Of a stretch of DNA of 64,000 nt, positions 23,338-35,699 are shown one piece after another (position 1 is the first letter of the stretch; each line of letters begins with the position of its first letter). Location: contig JAPXFY010000031.1 of assembly GCA_030674185.1 (NCBI GenBank), positions 42,514,949-42,578,948 on the forward strand, written 5' to 3'. Under the pieces are notes generated by a model. The model had not been told where the DNA came from. It worked only from the letters and a program-made list of their open reading frames with translations, and ran no database searches. Origin of the DNA: Monoplex corrugatus (taxonomy: Eukaryota > Mollusca > Gastropoda > Littorinimorpha > Ranellidae). A program made the position numbers and the translations under genes.

Positions 23338-24643
23338 CTACAACACAAAAGACAGAGTACATGAATAACACTGAGACATGTGTGACAGCCAAGTGAGTAA
23401 TAGGCCAGACTTCCCATTGTTCTGGGTTATTTCCTGCTTACCTCCTTACTGATGGGTTATTCTCATTATTCAGAGCCCAGCCGAGTTATATCAGGGCTAT
23501 AACCATTTTTAAACATACACAATATCTGGTTGGAAAAAAATCAAGAAAATTAAGAGAATTACGTACACATATCAACACAAACGCACACATAATCTAAAGA
23601 TTTGCCTCTGATGCTGACCAGTCCGTCCAATTTATCACCAGAAGATTTCAAAAACAAACCTGAATAAGATGTGAACAAAACTACGGACGCTAATTTTTTT
23701 ACTTGAGTATGCATAAAAATGAAAAATGCCTTTTCTCACACAGGACAAAGCAACAGGGAAGTTTCAGTCTTTTTCTCCTAATTTTTGCACCTGGGGTTTG
23801 TTTGTCTGTGATCTTATGCTTGACAAAGGCCAGTTGGCCAAAAATTTGTGCCTGTCTTGTCTTTTATTAAATATGCGTTCTTACTCTTTTTTTCATGTTT
23901 TGCCTGTTTGCTTGAATGCAGGCAGTCACACTTGCTTTGGATAATGCATAAAAATGGCCTAAATTAGCTAAAAGTGCTCCTGAATAGCACATTTCCTTAG
24001 AAGCAAACAATAACATGCAGTCCATACATGTGCCCAATTATCAATTCTATGAGAAAATATGTAAGGCTTTATAGAACACATACACATGAATGGATCAGCA
24101 TGGCAAAAAAATGATAGGAAGAGATGACAGAAAGCAAAGGAGAAAAGAAGAAACAAACAGAGTGACAGAAAAGAGGAAATTTCTTGTACAGAATTTCCAG
24201 AGGGTGAGGATACTATTCATACTGAAAGAACTCCCGGTATCCTTACTGACAGGTGAAAGGTTGAAATTTTTCCAGTCTCCAAGGTCAACATGCGTACAGA
24301 CCAATTATCTCCTGAACCCCTTCATGTGTACATACAAAACATCAAATACACCCATTAAGATGCCATACGCAGAGATGCCAACTTCCAGATTAAAAAAACA
24401 AACAAACCAAACCAAAACAAACCAAACACACACAAAAAAAACAACACAAAAAAACAGAGCATCCACATGGAACTTGGTGTGAAGATTGGTGTCAAGGTGT
24501 TAATGCTGTAATACTGAAGTTATAATGTTTTTCCTGTATATGGATTAGAATTTTTCTGTTTTTATCTTCATTCAAAATATTGATTATAATTTTATGTACA
24601 ACTATTGCATGCATAAACACACACACATGCATGCAAACATAGC

Positions 24644-24693
<50 letters not shown>

Positions 24694-27600
24694 TCTTACA
24701 AACACACACGCGCACAGCAACGCACACGCACGCACACACACACGTACACACACACACACGTACGCAAGCACACACACGCAGCAATATACACAGTATGCCT
24801 CTTTATAATTATTCATATGAAAAATCTGTTAATCTTTCTTCATTACATAAGTCAGTGTTTAAATTTTAATATTCTGTGGTTTCTTATGTGTCTTCTTACT
24901 TGTATAGCTTTAATGTTTGTTGTTATCTTATTGTGTATGTAATTGTGAACATTTTTTATCACCTTTTGCCTTTCTTGCGAAATGTAAAGCGCTGGTGAGC
25001 ATGTTTTTATATGGAATATGCGCCATACAACTAAACATTATTATTATTATTAAGAAGCAACAAAGCCCATCCTAGGCCATGCCCCCACCCCCACCTAGAA
25101 CCTTTTTTTCCAAAATAATACTAAAATGCATGCAATGGGGTGCAACTTGTGCATAATTTTGAGACCTTCACAGACAGACAAAAAGAACATTTGCTAGATA
25201 TTCCACTCTTTGCGAGACCTGGTACTAAACAGACACAAATATGGGGTGGGGTTGTTTTTTTTTCTCTCTCTTTTGTACTGTTCTTTTTCTTACAGAAAAC
25301 CAAAAAATGGAGCCCTGTGATAAGATCAGATCAAAGACCCTAAAATCGGAGCTGCTTTGCTCAAATCAGAGCAACTGGCAGCTTCATCAAAGCTGAGCAA
25401 GGTCGAGCAGGCTCGTGTTTGCATATTTATTGTTGGCACTATCTGGGTCAGTGCATGCATGACTGGTCAGTGTTCAAACGATAAAATCTGATTGGTTCTT
25501 ACCACATACACAACACTTAATGTGTGTTGGAAAATACACTGGACACAAAAAATTAAAAAATAATAAATACTCCTCCCTCTCCATACGTATTAATATATTA
25601 GTTGTTAACCATAATATTTTTATTGGGCATTAAAATCTATTAAATAAAATAATAGATTAATTCAAATTGACAGGTGATCTCACATTGGAATATTCTCGAC
25701 AACAGAGTGCCAGTGGTCATTGCTGTTCCAAATTATCATCATCATCATCAAGTGCCATACCACATGGCATTGGCGATCATGGCCTTCCATCTGTTTCTAT
25801 CCCTTGTTGCCTCAAGCACCTCTTCCACCCTCTCTGTCTTCAGCCATTTTGCAAGTCCGTCCAATATCTTCTCCCTGGGTCTGCCTGGTGCTCTCTTTCC
25901 CTCCAGCTTTCCTGTTGTGACCAGGTGCTTCAATTCCCCTTTCCTCATAAAATGGCCTATAAATAAATAAATGTGAATGATCTTCTTGTGTCTGCCTCCA
26001 TCAAGACTGTCTCGTTTGTTTTCTTTTCTTACCAAATTATAACCTGGTCCAACATATTTCGATCAGACAGTCGAGTAGTCTTGCATTATTATTGTAACCA
26101 GTGCAGCATTTCTGCACACAGTTTATGTACAGCCACTGCCTGGGAGGTTCTCGGCCACTACAAATTAGCCATTATTCAATATTTGTTTGCCCATATACTG
26201 TAGGCATTGTGAAACGAAACCAGTTTGCTCCAAGGTCTATCTATATAATTCAAATGTAATATGTGTGAAATCAATCTGAAGATAGGGGCCTTATTTCTGT
26301 GATAATAAATAATGAATGATGACAAAATCTGCAGGCCCAGCTTCTGAACACATGTACTCATTGTAGATCTGCTCATTGTTTAAACTGATACATGACAACA
26401 GGGTCCTAAATGCTTGATATATAACCTACTTTTTGTGGAAAGTTGATGCATAGCTAAGGATGGCACAGGCAGTAAAATAAAAGTACAACTTGGCTGAGAA
26501 AATGTGAGGTGTTTTGATTTAGACAAGCATTCTACACTGTGTTGCTTTTGACAGCTATTGTAGGTAAATGGGGAAAAAAGATTGTAACAACAGAGCAAGG
26601 CACTCTGTTACACATGTAAGGAAAAAAAAAAAAAAAAAAAAAAGAATTTAGACATGCTTGGATTGGGAAACCATTTTTTGGTGTCAAAACCAGAGATTGA
26701 GGAGCCAGAATGAACACCACAGGATCAACATCACTGAAACAGTGAAGAAGATGGAGAAGAAAATAATGTTCTCACACTTCCAAAGTATTTGTCCAACAGC
26801 TCCACATAGCGGTAAATGACCTCCAGGGTTAGTAGTTCATTGTCCTCTTGCTCTATGGCACAGCAGAAAAACAAACTGGCATACCTGCCACACATACACA
26901 CACACATCATTATGTTAAAACTACACACATACAACATAAAACAAACTGGCTCACCTGACAAAGAAAGATGAAATTCATAAACAAATTAATACAAACCAAA
27001 AACACATGACAATGGAAAAGAGAATATATACTTAATGAACAAAACAAGACAGGCACATATTTTCAAGCAACTTGTCTTTGTCTCTTTCAGTTTCTCAAAA
27101 TAATTCTCCGTGCTGGGAATGAATTCCATATACACTGACACCACTGATGCCACAGCTCACCAGTCAAAAGAGATATATTCTACGGTCAGTTGCTGCTTAT
27201 TTTCTGTGTTTGGACCATGTAACTGGAATGATCCCCTCTCTGACAGTCACATACTCTGTCGCCTTCAAGTTTCATTTGAAGACATACCTCTTTGTCCAGC
27301 AGTGATTCCCCCCATCCCCACCAACATGCCCACTTCTTTGTCCCACTCCCCTCCTGTCCTCCCCCTCCTGGTGTGTGTGTGTGCTTTGTACCCTTGAGTT
27401 TTTGTTAATAGGAGTGAATATTTTATTTAATGATGAGAGTTTGCACTTTGATTTGATTTCTATATAAAGATCTGACACCTTTTCAATATTGTAATTATTG
27501 TATTACTATTAATAGTATTATCATCGACACACACACAAGACTTTTATTACTTTTTGTATACCTATGTGAGATTTCGATCATACTTTGTATGTACATCCAA

Positions 27601-27791
27601 GTCTTCAATTACCTTTTGTAAACAATCTTGAGATCCTTCCATTCTATAAAGCTGCACATTTTGGGTTTGCGTGCCAGGACAAGACTGGTCAACTCACGTA
27701 CAATCTTCTTTTTTGTTTTGTCTGGGTGGGCCACGTTCCACTTTTGTAGACGCAGTTTGCCTTGACGGCTGAACAGTAGCATAAACTGCAT
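23200..27791 (-). CDS. AP1S: AP-1 complex subunit sigma (three exons, 3' end missing)
   Basis: Exons 27791-27613, 26884-26776 and 23337-23200 join in phase to give 142 codons. The protein starts [18 protein letters not shown] and continues with [47 protein letters not shown] and [15 protein letters not shown]. These are hallmarks of the clathrin adaptor small chain (longin-like fold), which acts at the trans-Golgi network and endosomes in the AP-1 heterotetramer. The ATG directly follows a CTCAG acceptor, so an upstream non-coding exon is expected. Animal family members have about 155-160 residues, so about 15 C-terminal codons are missing. After GAG|GTAATG at 23199 I found no matching last exon down to 12 kb. 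Which vertebrate paralogue is closest cannot be decided. Confidence 0.93.
24085..24400. repeat. Dispersed repeat, copy 1 (reverse orientation)
   Basis: 24090-24245 is the reverse complement of 58245-58420 and 62375-62505. Shared blocks include AGAGTGACAGAAAAGAGGAA and CAGAATTTCCAGA. The following 24270-24370 resembles the start of the 62.2-kb copy. It lies in intron 3 of the AP-1 sigma gene. Confidence 0.65.
24640..24790. repeat. (CA)n microsatellite
   Basis: CA-rich run with ACGC interruptions. Frames through it are low complexity. Confidence 0.9.
24950..25055 (+). mobile_element. SINE 3' tail with (ATT)n end
   Basis: AAAGCGCTGGTGAGCATG and a GCGCCATACAACTAAACATT block lead into an ATT run. 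A GCGC...AT(ATT)n end is common for short retroposons of marine invertebrates, and an inverted counterpart lies at 35495-35580. The head of the element could not be delimited. Confidence 0.4.
25737..26031 (-). mobile_element. LINE family B, 5'-truncated 3' end
   Basis: Minus-strand sequence encodes the RT C-terminal tail ([20 protein letters not shown]) and ends in (ATG)n. A 9-bp target duplication, CCAAATTAT, lies at 25728-25736 and 26032-26040. The insertion lies in an AP-1 sigma intron, in gene orientation. Confidence 0.85.
26618..26643. repeat. Poly-A run
   Basis: An uninterrupted run of about 22 A. No element body could be recognised upstream of it. Confidence 0.7.
26776..26884 (-). CDS. 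AP1S: AP-1 sigma, second coding exon
   Basis: The acceptor is TGTGGCAG|GT at 26885 and the donor is GGAAGT|GTGAGA at 26775. The 109 nt encode [18 protein letters not shown] and [12 protein letters not shown], the most conserved block of the small chain. Confidence 0.93.
27160..27310 (+). pseudogene. LINE RT C-terminal relic
   Basis: Translated fragments [11 protein letters not shown] and [10 protein letters not shown], in two frames, match the FGP-x-WN-x-LP ... FKxxLKTYLF end found in many CR1/L2/Rex1-type LINEs. The CT-rich sequence that follows is probably its 3'UTR. It is very short and frameshifted. Confidence 0.5.
27613..27791 (-). CDS. AP1S: AP-1 sigma, first coding exon
   Basis: The ATG at 27791-27789 sits right after a TGTTGCTCAG acceptor. 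The donor is ACAAAAG|GTAATT at 27612. It encodes the N-terminal beta strand and helix of the longin-like fold, 59 codons plus two bases. Confidence 0.93.
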
Positions 27792-27883
27792 CTGAGCAAC
27801 ACATGTAGATTATCAATTAATCCACCTTTCATGAAAAATTAAATTTGCAATATACTATGTGACATGAATGCACATATATACCA

Positions 27884-27887
27884 GTGT

Positions 27888-27941
<54 letters not shown>

Positions 27942-28005
27942 TGCGCGCTCGTGTGTGTGTGTGTGTGCGTATGCATGTGCTTGTGTGCATGTGCATGTTC
28001 ATGCA
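27884..28005. repeat. (GT)n microsatellite
   Basis: GT run with GCGC and CATG interruptions, just upstream of the first AP-1 sigma coding exon. Confidence 0.85.
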
Positions 28006-28365
28006 TGCATGTGATGATAATGCACTCTTGTCAATCCAAGGGATACAAATATGCATAACAGAAAAAATGGCCACATTCATCGCCAAACACAATCTGACTA
28101 TGTAGATACATGTCTTAGTGAATGAAAGAAAAAGACCTTATCAAAGAAATAGGGGGAAAAGGGCCTGATTTATTATTGATTTTGTTTTAACCAGGTTTTC
28201 CAAAATAGTAACAACATGACTCCCTAATTCAGCTCAAATAATGATAATCACCTTAATAATAATGATGATAACCAAAGCAATCACAGTAATAAAGACAATA
28301 ATGATGATGACACTTTTAATGATGTTGATGATGATATTGATAATAACAATAATAATAACATATGG

Positions 28366-28955
28366 GTGGAGCATATACAGAACCTGCCAGATAATCAAAT
28401 CACTGGCAGATCTCACTGGAGCACATGTATGTGAACCTGCCAGATAATCAATGGCAGGTCTGGGTGGAGCACATAAACAGAACCTGCCAGATAATCACTG
28501 GCAGATCTGGGTGGAACACATAAACAGAACATGCCAGATAATCACTGGCAGATCTGGGTGGAACACATAAACAGAACCAGCCAGATAATCACTGGCAGAT
28601 CTGAGGGGAGCACATAATAAACAGAACCTGCCAGATAATCACTGGCAGATCTGAGGGGAACACATAAACAGAACCTGCCAGATAATCACTGGCAGATCTG
28701 AGGGGAGCACATAAACAGAACCTGCCAGATAATCACTGGCAGATCTGGGTGGAGCACATAGACAGAACCTGCCAGATGATCACTGGCAAATCTGGGTGGA
28801 GCACATGTACAGAACCTGCCAGATAATCACTGGTAGATCTGAGGGGAGCACATAAACAGAACCTGCCAGATAATCACTGGCAGATCTGGGTGGAGCACAT
28901 ACAGAACCTGCCAGATAATCACTGGCAGATCTAGGTGGAGCACATGTACACGGAA
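28366..28955. repeat. 47-bp minisatellite with an invariant hairpin, about 12 units
   Basis: The unit is CCTGCCAGATAATCACTGGC followed by AGATCTGGGTGGAGCACATA and AACAGAA. CTGCCAG and CTGGCAG form a perfect 7-bp stem around ATAATCA. Copies start near 28384, 28437, 28485, 28531, 28578, 28627, 28675, 28722, 28769, 28816, 28863 and 28907. Flank positions vary (GGGTGG or GAGGGG). Confidence 0.9.
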
Positions 28956-29039
28956 TCATGTGAGTATGATGAATCCCTCTTAAACAAACTCCAAACCGGA
29001 ACTCTCCCAAGATAGTCATCATGACGAGTGGTTGGTCTG

Positions 29040-29175
29040 TGGTTGGCCTTGTCTGTGCTAATGACAGTAGCAGTTATGTGGTTAGAGAACCTGTTTGTGT
29101 AGCCTATGGCCCTAGTTTAAATCCTATAACTCCAGTCTATGTAATGATGTTGACCCTCCATGATCTCCAAATTTT
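29040..29175 (+). mobile_element. Possible tRNA-derived SINE head
   Basis: AGCAGTTATGTGGTTAGAGA resembles an A box and CTAGTTTAAATCC a weak B box about 40 bases later. Nothing downstream could be matched to the other SINE copies in the window. Confidence 0.3.
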
Positions 29176-29179
29176 CTAC

Positions 29180-30035
29180 TTGTGATTTTTCAGTGGCCAG
29201 AACATTAATTTGTCCATGAAAATTGGTGTCTTGTTTCTTATACTAGTGATGGTGTTCTTCTACTGTTGTTAATGAACTGCTATCATAGATTTCCAGTCCA
29301 TGTGACGACTTACATCAGAACAATTCCTTCTATCCCTGAGCAATAGCTCTGACCCACTTTCCCTCTTTTGAGGCTGTAGCAATTATCTGCATCTACTGAA
29401 TGAGTCATTTTCTTTTCAGTTTTTGTCGACTCGAGTCAAGACTGTATCAGTGTATCACTGTATAGCAGATATTTTCTTTAGCCTAATTAAATAGATTAGA
29501 TCTATTGTCTATCCGTTTATGCGAATGAATCATTGAATGATGTCTGAAGTGAAATAATTGGTGCTCGCTTCATGATCTCTTACAGTACGCATGTGTGTGA
29601 TTTCGTATATATAGGCCTATACTTATATACTTTTTTTTAACAGTTTCTGCAACAAAAGTAGCCTTAATTCAACGCCCGCCCCTCCCCCGTGGCCGTGAAT
29701 TTCCTCAAATTGACATCAGACATGTGTCGTCTGCTCAAGTTTTCGTCACGCACGCACACAACTTTCAATGAATTTTAGGGATAGAACTACCAACCATTTT
29801 GATGAAAGGTCCTGCAAACAAAACAAAACAAAACCAATGAATAACCCAAAAGCCCCACAGCGGCGTTTCTGTTGTGTTGATGGGCACGCTGTTTGAACCA
29901 CAGTTTTCAAGAGTTTGTGTTCCAACGTCATCGGCTTTTGGGTATAGGAGCGAGAACTGTGTTCAATCTGCCAAAATTCCGAGCTGCAGGTTTAAGTTTC
30001 TTCCCTTCCCTTGAATTTCTTTTCTCAGCCACTGA

Positions 30036-30088
<53 letters not shown>

Positions 30089-30250
30089 CATTATTATTAT
30101 TATCATCATCATTATCAGACAATGTCTTATCTAGATATGAGAGCCAGTATATGGCCTCATGTACAGTGCATTGTAGAATTTACAGCCTGAAAATGTGAAA
30201 GATGTTAAGGGTAGGAGAAGATATGTATTACGAGAAAAAGGGAAGAGAAC
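29180..30250. other. No gene seen; (TTA)n run
   Basis: TTA repeats occupy about 30037-30115. A GC-rich patch near 29670-29750 could be promoter sequence of the minus-strand AP-1 sigma gene (it lies upstream of that gene), but no exon with a convincing donor was fixed. Confidence 0.4.
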
Positions 30251-30324
30251 ACAAACACATTTTTATTTTCGAAGGTATTGGCAAAAGAAGATTAATACTT
30301 TTTTACATCTAGCATTCAGCCATG

Positions 30325-32740
30325 AAAGGGTAGAAAAATTTGTGGAATGAGCACAGATGAATGAGTTCATAATAGGAAACATCTGGTTTGAGCAACCTAA
30401 CAGAAGAAAATGGACATTGATGAGTCCAGGAGATAATACTAACAATCAAATTGATTACATCATGATAAATAAAAGATTTAGAATTTCTTATTGATATCAA
30501 AAATACTACCAGGCGCAGACTGCAGCAGTGACCACAATCCTGTAATGGGAAGATTTAGGCTAACACTAAAGAAAAGAACACAGAACAAAAGTAACAACAA
30601 ACTAAATCTTGGACCCGTAAAGACAGACGAACCAACGCTTGCAAAAATTTAACGTACATGCTCAAAAGAAATCCAGTGCTCTGGGGGACGTTGGGGACAG
30701 TGAGGAACAATGGACAAAGATAAGCAACTCGATTTAAGAAGCTTGTGAAAAAAAATTCCTAGAGTTGAAAGAAAAGCAAAAAAGAACTGGGTGACAAAGA
30801 AATCAAAGGCTTGATGAAGAATGGAGAAAGGCAAAGGGCAAAGAGGAAGAATACAAGAGGGTAAACAGGGAAATCAGGAATAGGTGCAATGAAGCTAAGG
30901 AAGCTTGGCTGAAAACAAAGTGCAAAGAAACAGAAGACAGACACAAAACAGATCCTCAGAGTAAGTAGAGAAAAACTGAAGAAATTGCCCACAGGAAAAT
31001 AACATGCACAACTGGATGCTTAAAATCGAAAGATGGTATGCTTATCATGGAAAAAGACACAAAAATTTTTTTTTTAATATTAGGGAGATGGGGAGAGTAC
31101 ATTTTCAGCGATAACAGAAATGAAGAATACATTATAATAAAGAACGTTGAAGGACCACCCTTAATGAAAGATGAAGTTAGGCCCACATTGAAAAGATCAA
31201 ACAGGGAAAAGCCCCAGGACCAGACAATATTACAACAGAAATGAGAGAGGCCCTAGAACATTTTGTTATTGAAAAAATACTAGTCCTCCTAAATGAACTT
31301 TATGATACCGGAAAAATCCCCAAAGATATGTCAAAATCAATTTTCATTATACTTCCAAAGAAAACAGGGGCTATAGAATACGAAATCTATTGTACAATCA
31401 GCTTGATGAGTCATGTAACAAAAATCCTATTTAAAATAATCATGATGAGGACAAGGAACAGAATCAAAAGAGAAATAGCAAAAGAACAGTGTGGATTTGT
31501 GCAAGGGAAAGGAACTATCAATGCAATACACATCTTAAGAACTATCATAGAGAAGTCAGTAGAGTTGAATAAGGATTTATTTTTGTGCTTCGTTGATTAT
31601 ACCAAGGCTTTTGATCAGGTAAGACACGAAGAATTAATCAACCAACTAGAAAGGCTCAATATTGATTGAAAAGATCTAAGAATAATCAGAAATATATGTT
31701 GGGAACAAACAGCAGTGATGAGAATAGAAAACGATATAAGCTCTTTCCAAAATATCAAAAGAGGGGTCAGGCAGGATTGTGTTCCGTCACCAGATTTGTT
31801 TTCACTTTACAGCGAAACCATTTACAGAAATCTAGAAGAATGCCCTAACATAAAGTTGGAGGAAAATGATAAATAAATTCGTTACGCAGATGATACCGTG
31901 ATAATTGCAGAAAAACAAAAGAGACCTACAAAACCTTGTGAATATAATAGTAATAGAAAGCAAAAATAAAGGGTTGGAGCTGTATAGGAAAAAGACTGAA
32001 GTCAAGGTTATCAGAAAAATACAAAAAACAAAACAAACAAATCGACGCACAAATAAACAGACAAACAAACAAACAAAAAACAAACAAACAAAAAATTTTA
32101 AAAAACAGGAAATCCCCTCATGCAAAATAACAGCAAATGGCACAACGTTGAAACAGATTAATAAGTTTAAATATCTGGGAACAGTCATCTCACCAAACTG
32201 GCAGATGCACATTAGAAATAGCCAGCAAATTCGGGGAAGCCAAAACAGCATTGAAGAAGATGAAAAGCGAGCTTACCATCAAATGCCTATCAGTTAACAT
32301 CAGGAAGAGAGTTCTTGAATGTTATGTAGAATCAATACTGTTGTACGGTTGTGAGGCGTGGACAATCAACACGCAAAGTCAGAACAAAATTGAGGCAACT
32401 GAAATATGGTTTATAAGAAGAATGTTGAGAATTCCATGGACATCAAAGAAAACAAATGAGACAGTCTTGAAGGAGGCAGACACAAGAAGATCATTAATAA
32501 AGAAGAGTAGGAAAAGACAAGCAACATTTATAGGACATATTATGAGGAATGGGGAATTAGAACACCTGGTCCGGACATGAAAGCTGGAGGGAAAGAGAAC
32601 ACCAGGTAGACCCAGGGAGAAAATATTGGACGGACTTGCAGGGTGGCTGAGGAGAGAGGATGGGAGATGTACTTGCAGCGACAGGGGATAGATTCGTGTG
32701 GAGGGCCATGATCGCCAACGCCATGATGATGATTATGATG
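30325..32740 (+). mobile_element. LINE family B, 5'-truncated copy
   Basis: An 11-bp target duplication, ATTCAGCCATG, lies at 30314-30324 and 32741-32751. The copy starts inside the endonuclease (WFEQPNRRKW-type block near 30390), then the linker (30600-31000) and RT blocks (FVDYTKAFDQV near 31590, a degenerate YADDTVIIAE near 31880), the YGCEAWTI motif at 32343 and an ATGATG tail. Many frameshifts and stops make it older than the 45-kb copy. Confidence 0.85.
31241..31669 (+). pseudogene. LINE B RT fragment (fingers/palm)
   Basis: The longest open part of this copy. It has TGKIPKDMSKSIFIILPKK, EQCGFVQGKGTINA and LCFVDYTKAFDQVRHEELIN, matching the 46-kb and 49-kb pieces of family B. It ends at a TGA in place of the Gly-rich residue seen in the 49-kb copy. 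Confidence 0.75.
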
Positions 32741-32861
32741 ATTCAGCCATGGAGGGTCTACTTGATAATATCCATACATATGAACTATATTAGTACAAAG
32801 ATATCAATGTAATACAGAACTGGAACATTTGCAGTATTGAAACGAGACATTTGAGGAATTT

Positions 32862-32881
32862 AGATAGATAGATAGACATAT

Positions 32882-32959
<78 letters not shown>

Positions 32960-32962
32960 TTA
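32862..32962. repeat. (GATA)n and (GA)n microsatellite
   Basis: GATA units pass into a GA run of about 40 units with GGG and AAA interruptions. Confidence 0.9.
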
Positions 32963-33900
32963 AAGTAGTTAAGAGCCATCACTATTACGTTTATCATTAT
33001 TTTCGTTATCAGTACAAAAATAGATTTAATGAAATTATATACAATTGTTGGACACAACATATAATCTCAAAACATAATTGCACCACAGAACGTTGGCCAT
33101 TTATTGATATAACAAAACGAGTCAACTAAACAGACAAACGAACAAACAATCCCCCATGGACCAAGGATATATCTGTACACATCTTTACCTACAATGGTAT
33201 CGTCTGTACAATGGCAGTGTAATGTAACAGAGGGTCTCTCTTGAAAACTGCTGTGATTTGATTGGCTCTCAAAATGAGGTGGAAGTGTATTTCAGAGTAA
33301 GCCACCAGAGTCACCAAAGGCTTGATTTAAACATGACTATAGAACCGCAACAGAGAAAAGACCCAGCAACTTTTTCAGCCCTTACACTGATAGGACTTCT
33401 GCAAGATATGGCAAATGTTTTCCCAAACTTTTTTTTTTTTAAATGAAAGCGTGCCTGTGAATAAACAGTATTGTTGACAACCATGATGATAATTATCAAA
33501 CAACGCATTTCACTGGCAGCCTATCAATTTATGCTGCAGGGGGTTGTTCAGGATCCAGATCTGGATCGAATACGTCAGCATGGGAATGAAAATGGAAGTG
33601 GTGAGCTTGGCTTTTGTTTTAGTTGGAAAGGATGTTTATCATTTTACGATTTTAAAACCGAAAGTACAGAGGAAAGGAGATATGACGGGTGTGTCTGAAA
33701 TGACTTCTCCCTGAAATAATTAAACCTACACGGCAAGAGTTACGGGACTTGATATGGACAACGGTTTCTTCTTCCAGGGAAGCGGCCGCGATCAACCAGT
33801 TCACGAGGGAAAACATCGGTATCACTACCGATGCTCTAAAAATTGTCTTGAATTAGAAGTTGAATAGGAAAACGTAAGTTAATGCATTTAAGTTTTTAGC
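32963..33900. other. No gene seen
   Basis: Short frames on both strands lack start context, splice sites in phase or any recognisable motif. Confidence 0.4.
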
Positions 33901-33904
33901 AGTT

Positions 33905-34215
33905 CTAGTTAAAGATGCGGTAGTCAAGTTGGTAAAGGTCAGACATCCAGTTGGAATATCTTGGGTTTTAAATTAATGCCACTAATACTAGATCTAGTAG
34001 TAGTAGTACTAGTAGTACTAGTAGACACCTCACCCTACCCTGGTTTGTTGGCTCAGCTAATCATTAATCAGCCAATCATTAATTAATGAAGATAATAACT
34101 TCGATGTAGACTCATGTCAGTGGCTGGCTTATATCATATATGGCGACATTATCATTATGGAAACATGAAAGCACAGCATCATGCATCATTGCATGCACGC
34201 CCACCAAAGGCAAGA
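33905..34215 (+). mobile_element. Degenerate SINE copy
   Basis: GATGCGGTAGTCAAGTTGGT is A-box-like, and TCTTGGGTTTTAAATT a worn B box 40 bases later. At 34110-34205, TCATGTCAGTGGCTGGCTTA, GGAAACATGAAA and GCATGCACGCCCACC match the tail of the copy at 41180-41415. A TAG/TACTAG microsatellite separates the two parts. Confidence 0.4.
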
Positions 34216-34399
34216 TGCAATTTGTGCAACAACATCGCTCGAGTTTTCCGTACTCCACAAAAAAGTGTGATCATGTGTAAAAAAAAAACTGTAATGCCCA
34301 GTCACAGTGAGGCCAGAGTTGAGTTTGGAGAACATTGCTATAGAAAAATTATTAATAATTAAACAAAAATATAGCATAGTTTATATCTAGTTGGTTTAA

Positions 34400-35490
34400 G
34401 TTTCTCTCCCTTTTGCAGATTTGGCGTTTGAATACATCATTACATGGCCAGACTTTACAGTTATACCACCAAAAGGAGTACTTTTGACAATCATGAAAGA
34501 TTCACCTTAGAAACACCACCCTTGTTTTAGCCCAAACCCTCACATTCAGATTTAAACATATAAATTATAATCAGTTCACAGAAAAAGATGATCCCAAGAG
34601 TTTTAGATTAGCCTAGTGTAAAGGCTGCTGCCAGGATTTCAGTTTTCACTAAAGCCCTGTTAGTCAGCAATGTGTCAGGATGACCCAAGCTGGCCTTTAC
34701 GGCTAGCATTGCGCCTTGGTGATAAAGTCACTCAGACCTAACAATGCCCTTTGCCCTGCTTCCTCTCCCAGGACTTGGACCCAGGGTTGGGCTTTGGGTG
34801 AAGTCAAAAGGTGACTGAAGAATCTTTAGAACTGGCTTTTGCCTTTATGGGTGCAAGATTTCTGTATATGTGCACTGCATTTCCAGAAAGCAGTGGCTTT
34901 ATACCCTTGAGACTCCAGGAAGGGACAGAACTCAGTAGAAGCTGGGGAAGGAGAATCCATGATTGTGGACAACAGCTGTGATTGTGACTGTGATGCAAAT
35001 GTATCCAATGGAAGTTGTAAGAAGCAGGCATGTTGAGTCTCCTCATCAAAACGTAAGAGAAAGAGAGGCATAATTATTGTTGATGGAAGAACGGAGAAAG
35101 GCAAAGGGAATTGGGCAAACTGGAACTCCTACTTAAGAATCTTAACAGCAACTGCAGTATGTGGAATCAGATGGAGCAATGAAGGTCTTTTAATGTCAGG
35201 TGACCATAGTTGTTTATTGCAGGTTCAAATGGCATCACTGTTGTTCTGGACAAGCATCATGTGGCCACCATTAAAAGTTACGCTGTTTAGTGTTAGTGAT
35301 AGCATTTGAAACGACAAAGCGAAACACCAAGCTTATCACCTTAACTCCGTTGACTTATTTACGAGTATACCCGTAAAGCTTGTCCAACCGTTTCTGACCA
35401 TTTGTGAGTCTACTCGTAATGCTCATTGTTCCCAGTTAGCATGGTTCCAATTGGTTTATTCTTAATCTTATTCTTATTTCTCTTTGTTGG
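34400..35490. other. No gene seen
   Basis: No coding frame with support. A TTTACGAGTATACCCGTAAA imperfect palindrome lies next to a TTAA at about 35340-35380, but no matching second end was found. Confidence 0.4.
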
Positions 35491-35494
35491 TTTA

Positions 35495-35612
35495 AGCTTG
35501 TCTGCAAATAATAATAATAATAATAATTACAATATTTATATAGCGCAAAATCTTGATAAAATCAAATTTAAGCGCTGAAACAGACACACACGCACGCACG
35601 TACGCACGCACA

Positions 35613-35643
<31 letters not shown>

Positions 35644-35665
35644 ACACACACACACACACACACGC
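35495..35665 (-). mobile_element. SINE tail (AAT)n plus (CA)n
   Basis: (AAT)n followed by TTTATATAGCGC and AAGCGCTGAAAC is the inverted form of a GCGC...(ATT)n SINE tail. CA repeats follow at 35607-35662. Confidence 0.4.
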
Positions 35666-35699
35666 ATGGCTATAAATGGGGAGAAAGAATAAAAGCAAG

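Noticed and set aside
28366..28955. CRISPR-like array
   Set aside because: Units are contiguous tandem repeats without unique spacers, in an animal genome.
29560..29760. First non-coding exon and promoter of the AP-1 sigma gene
   Set aside because: A GTAAGA donor-like site and a TATATAAG run exist on the minus strand, but nothing ties them to the acceptor at 27792.
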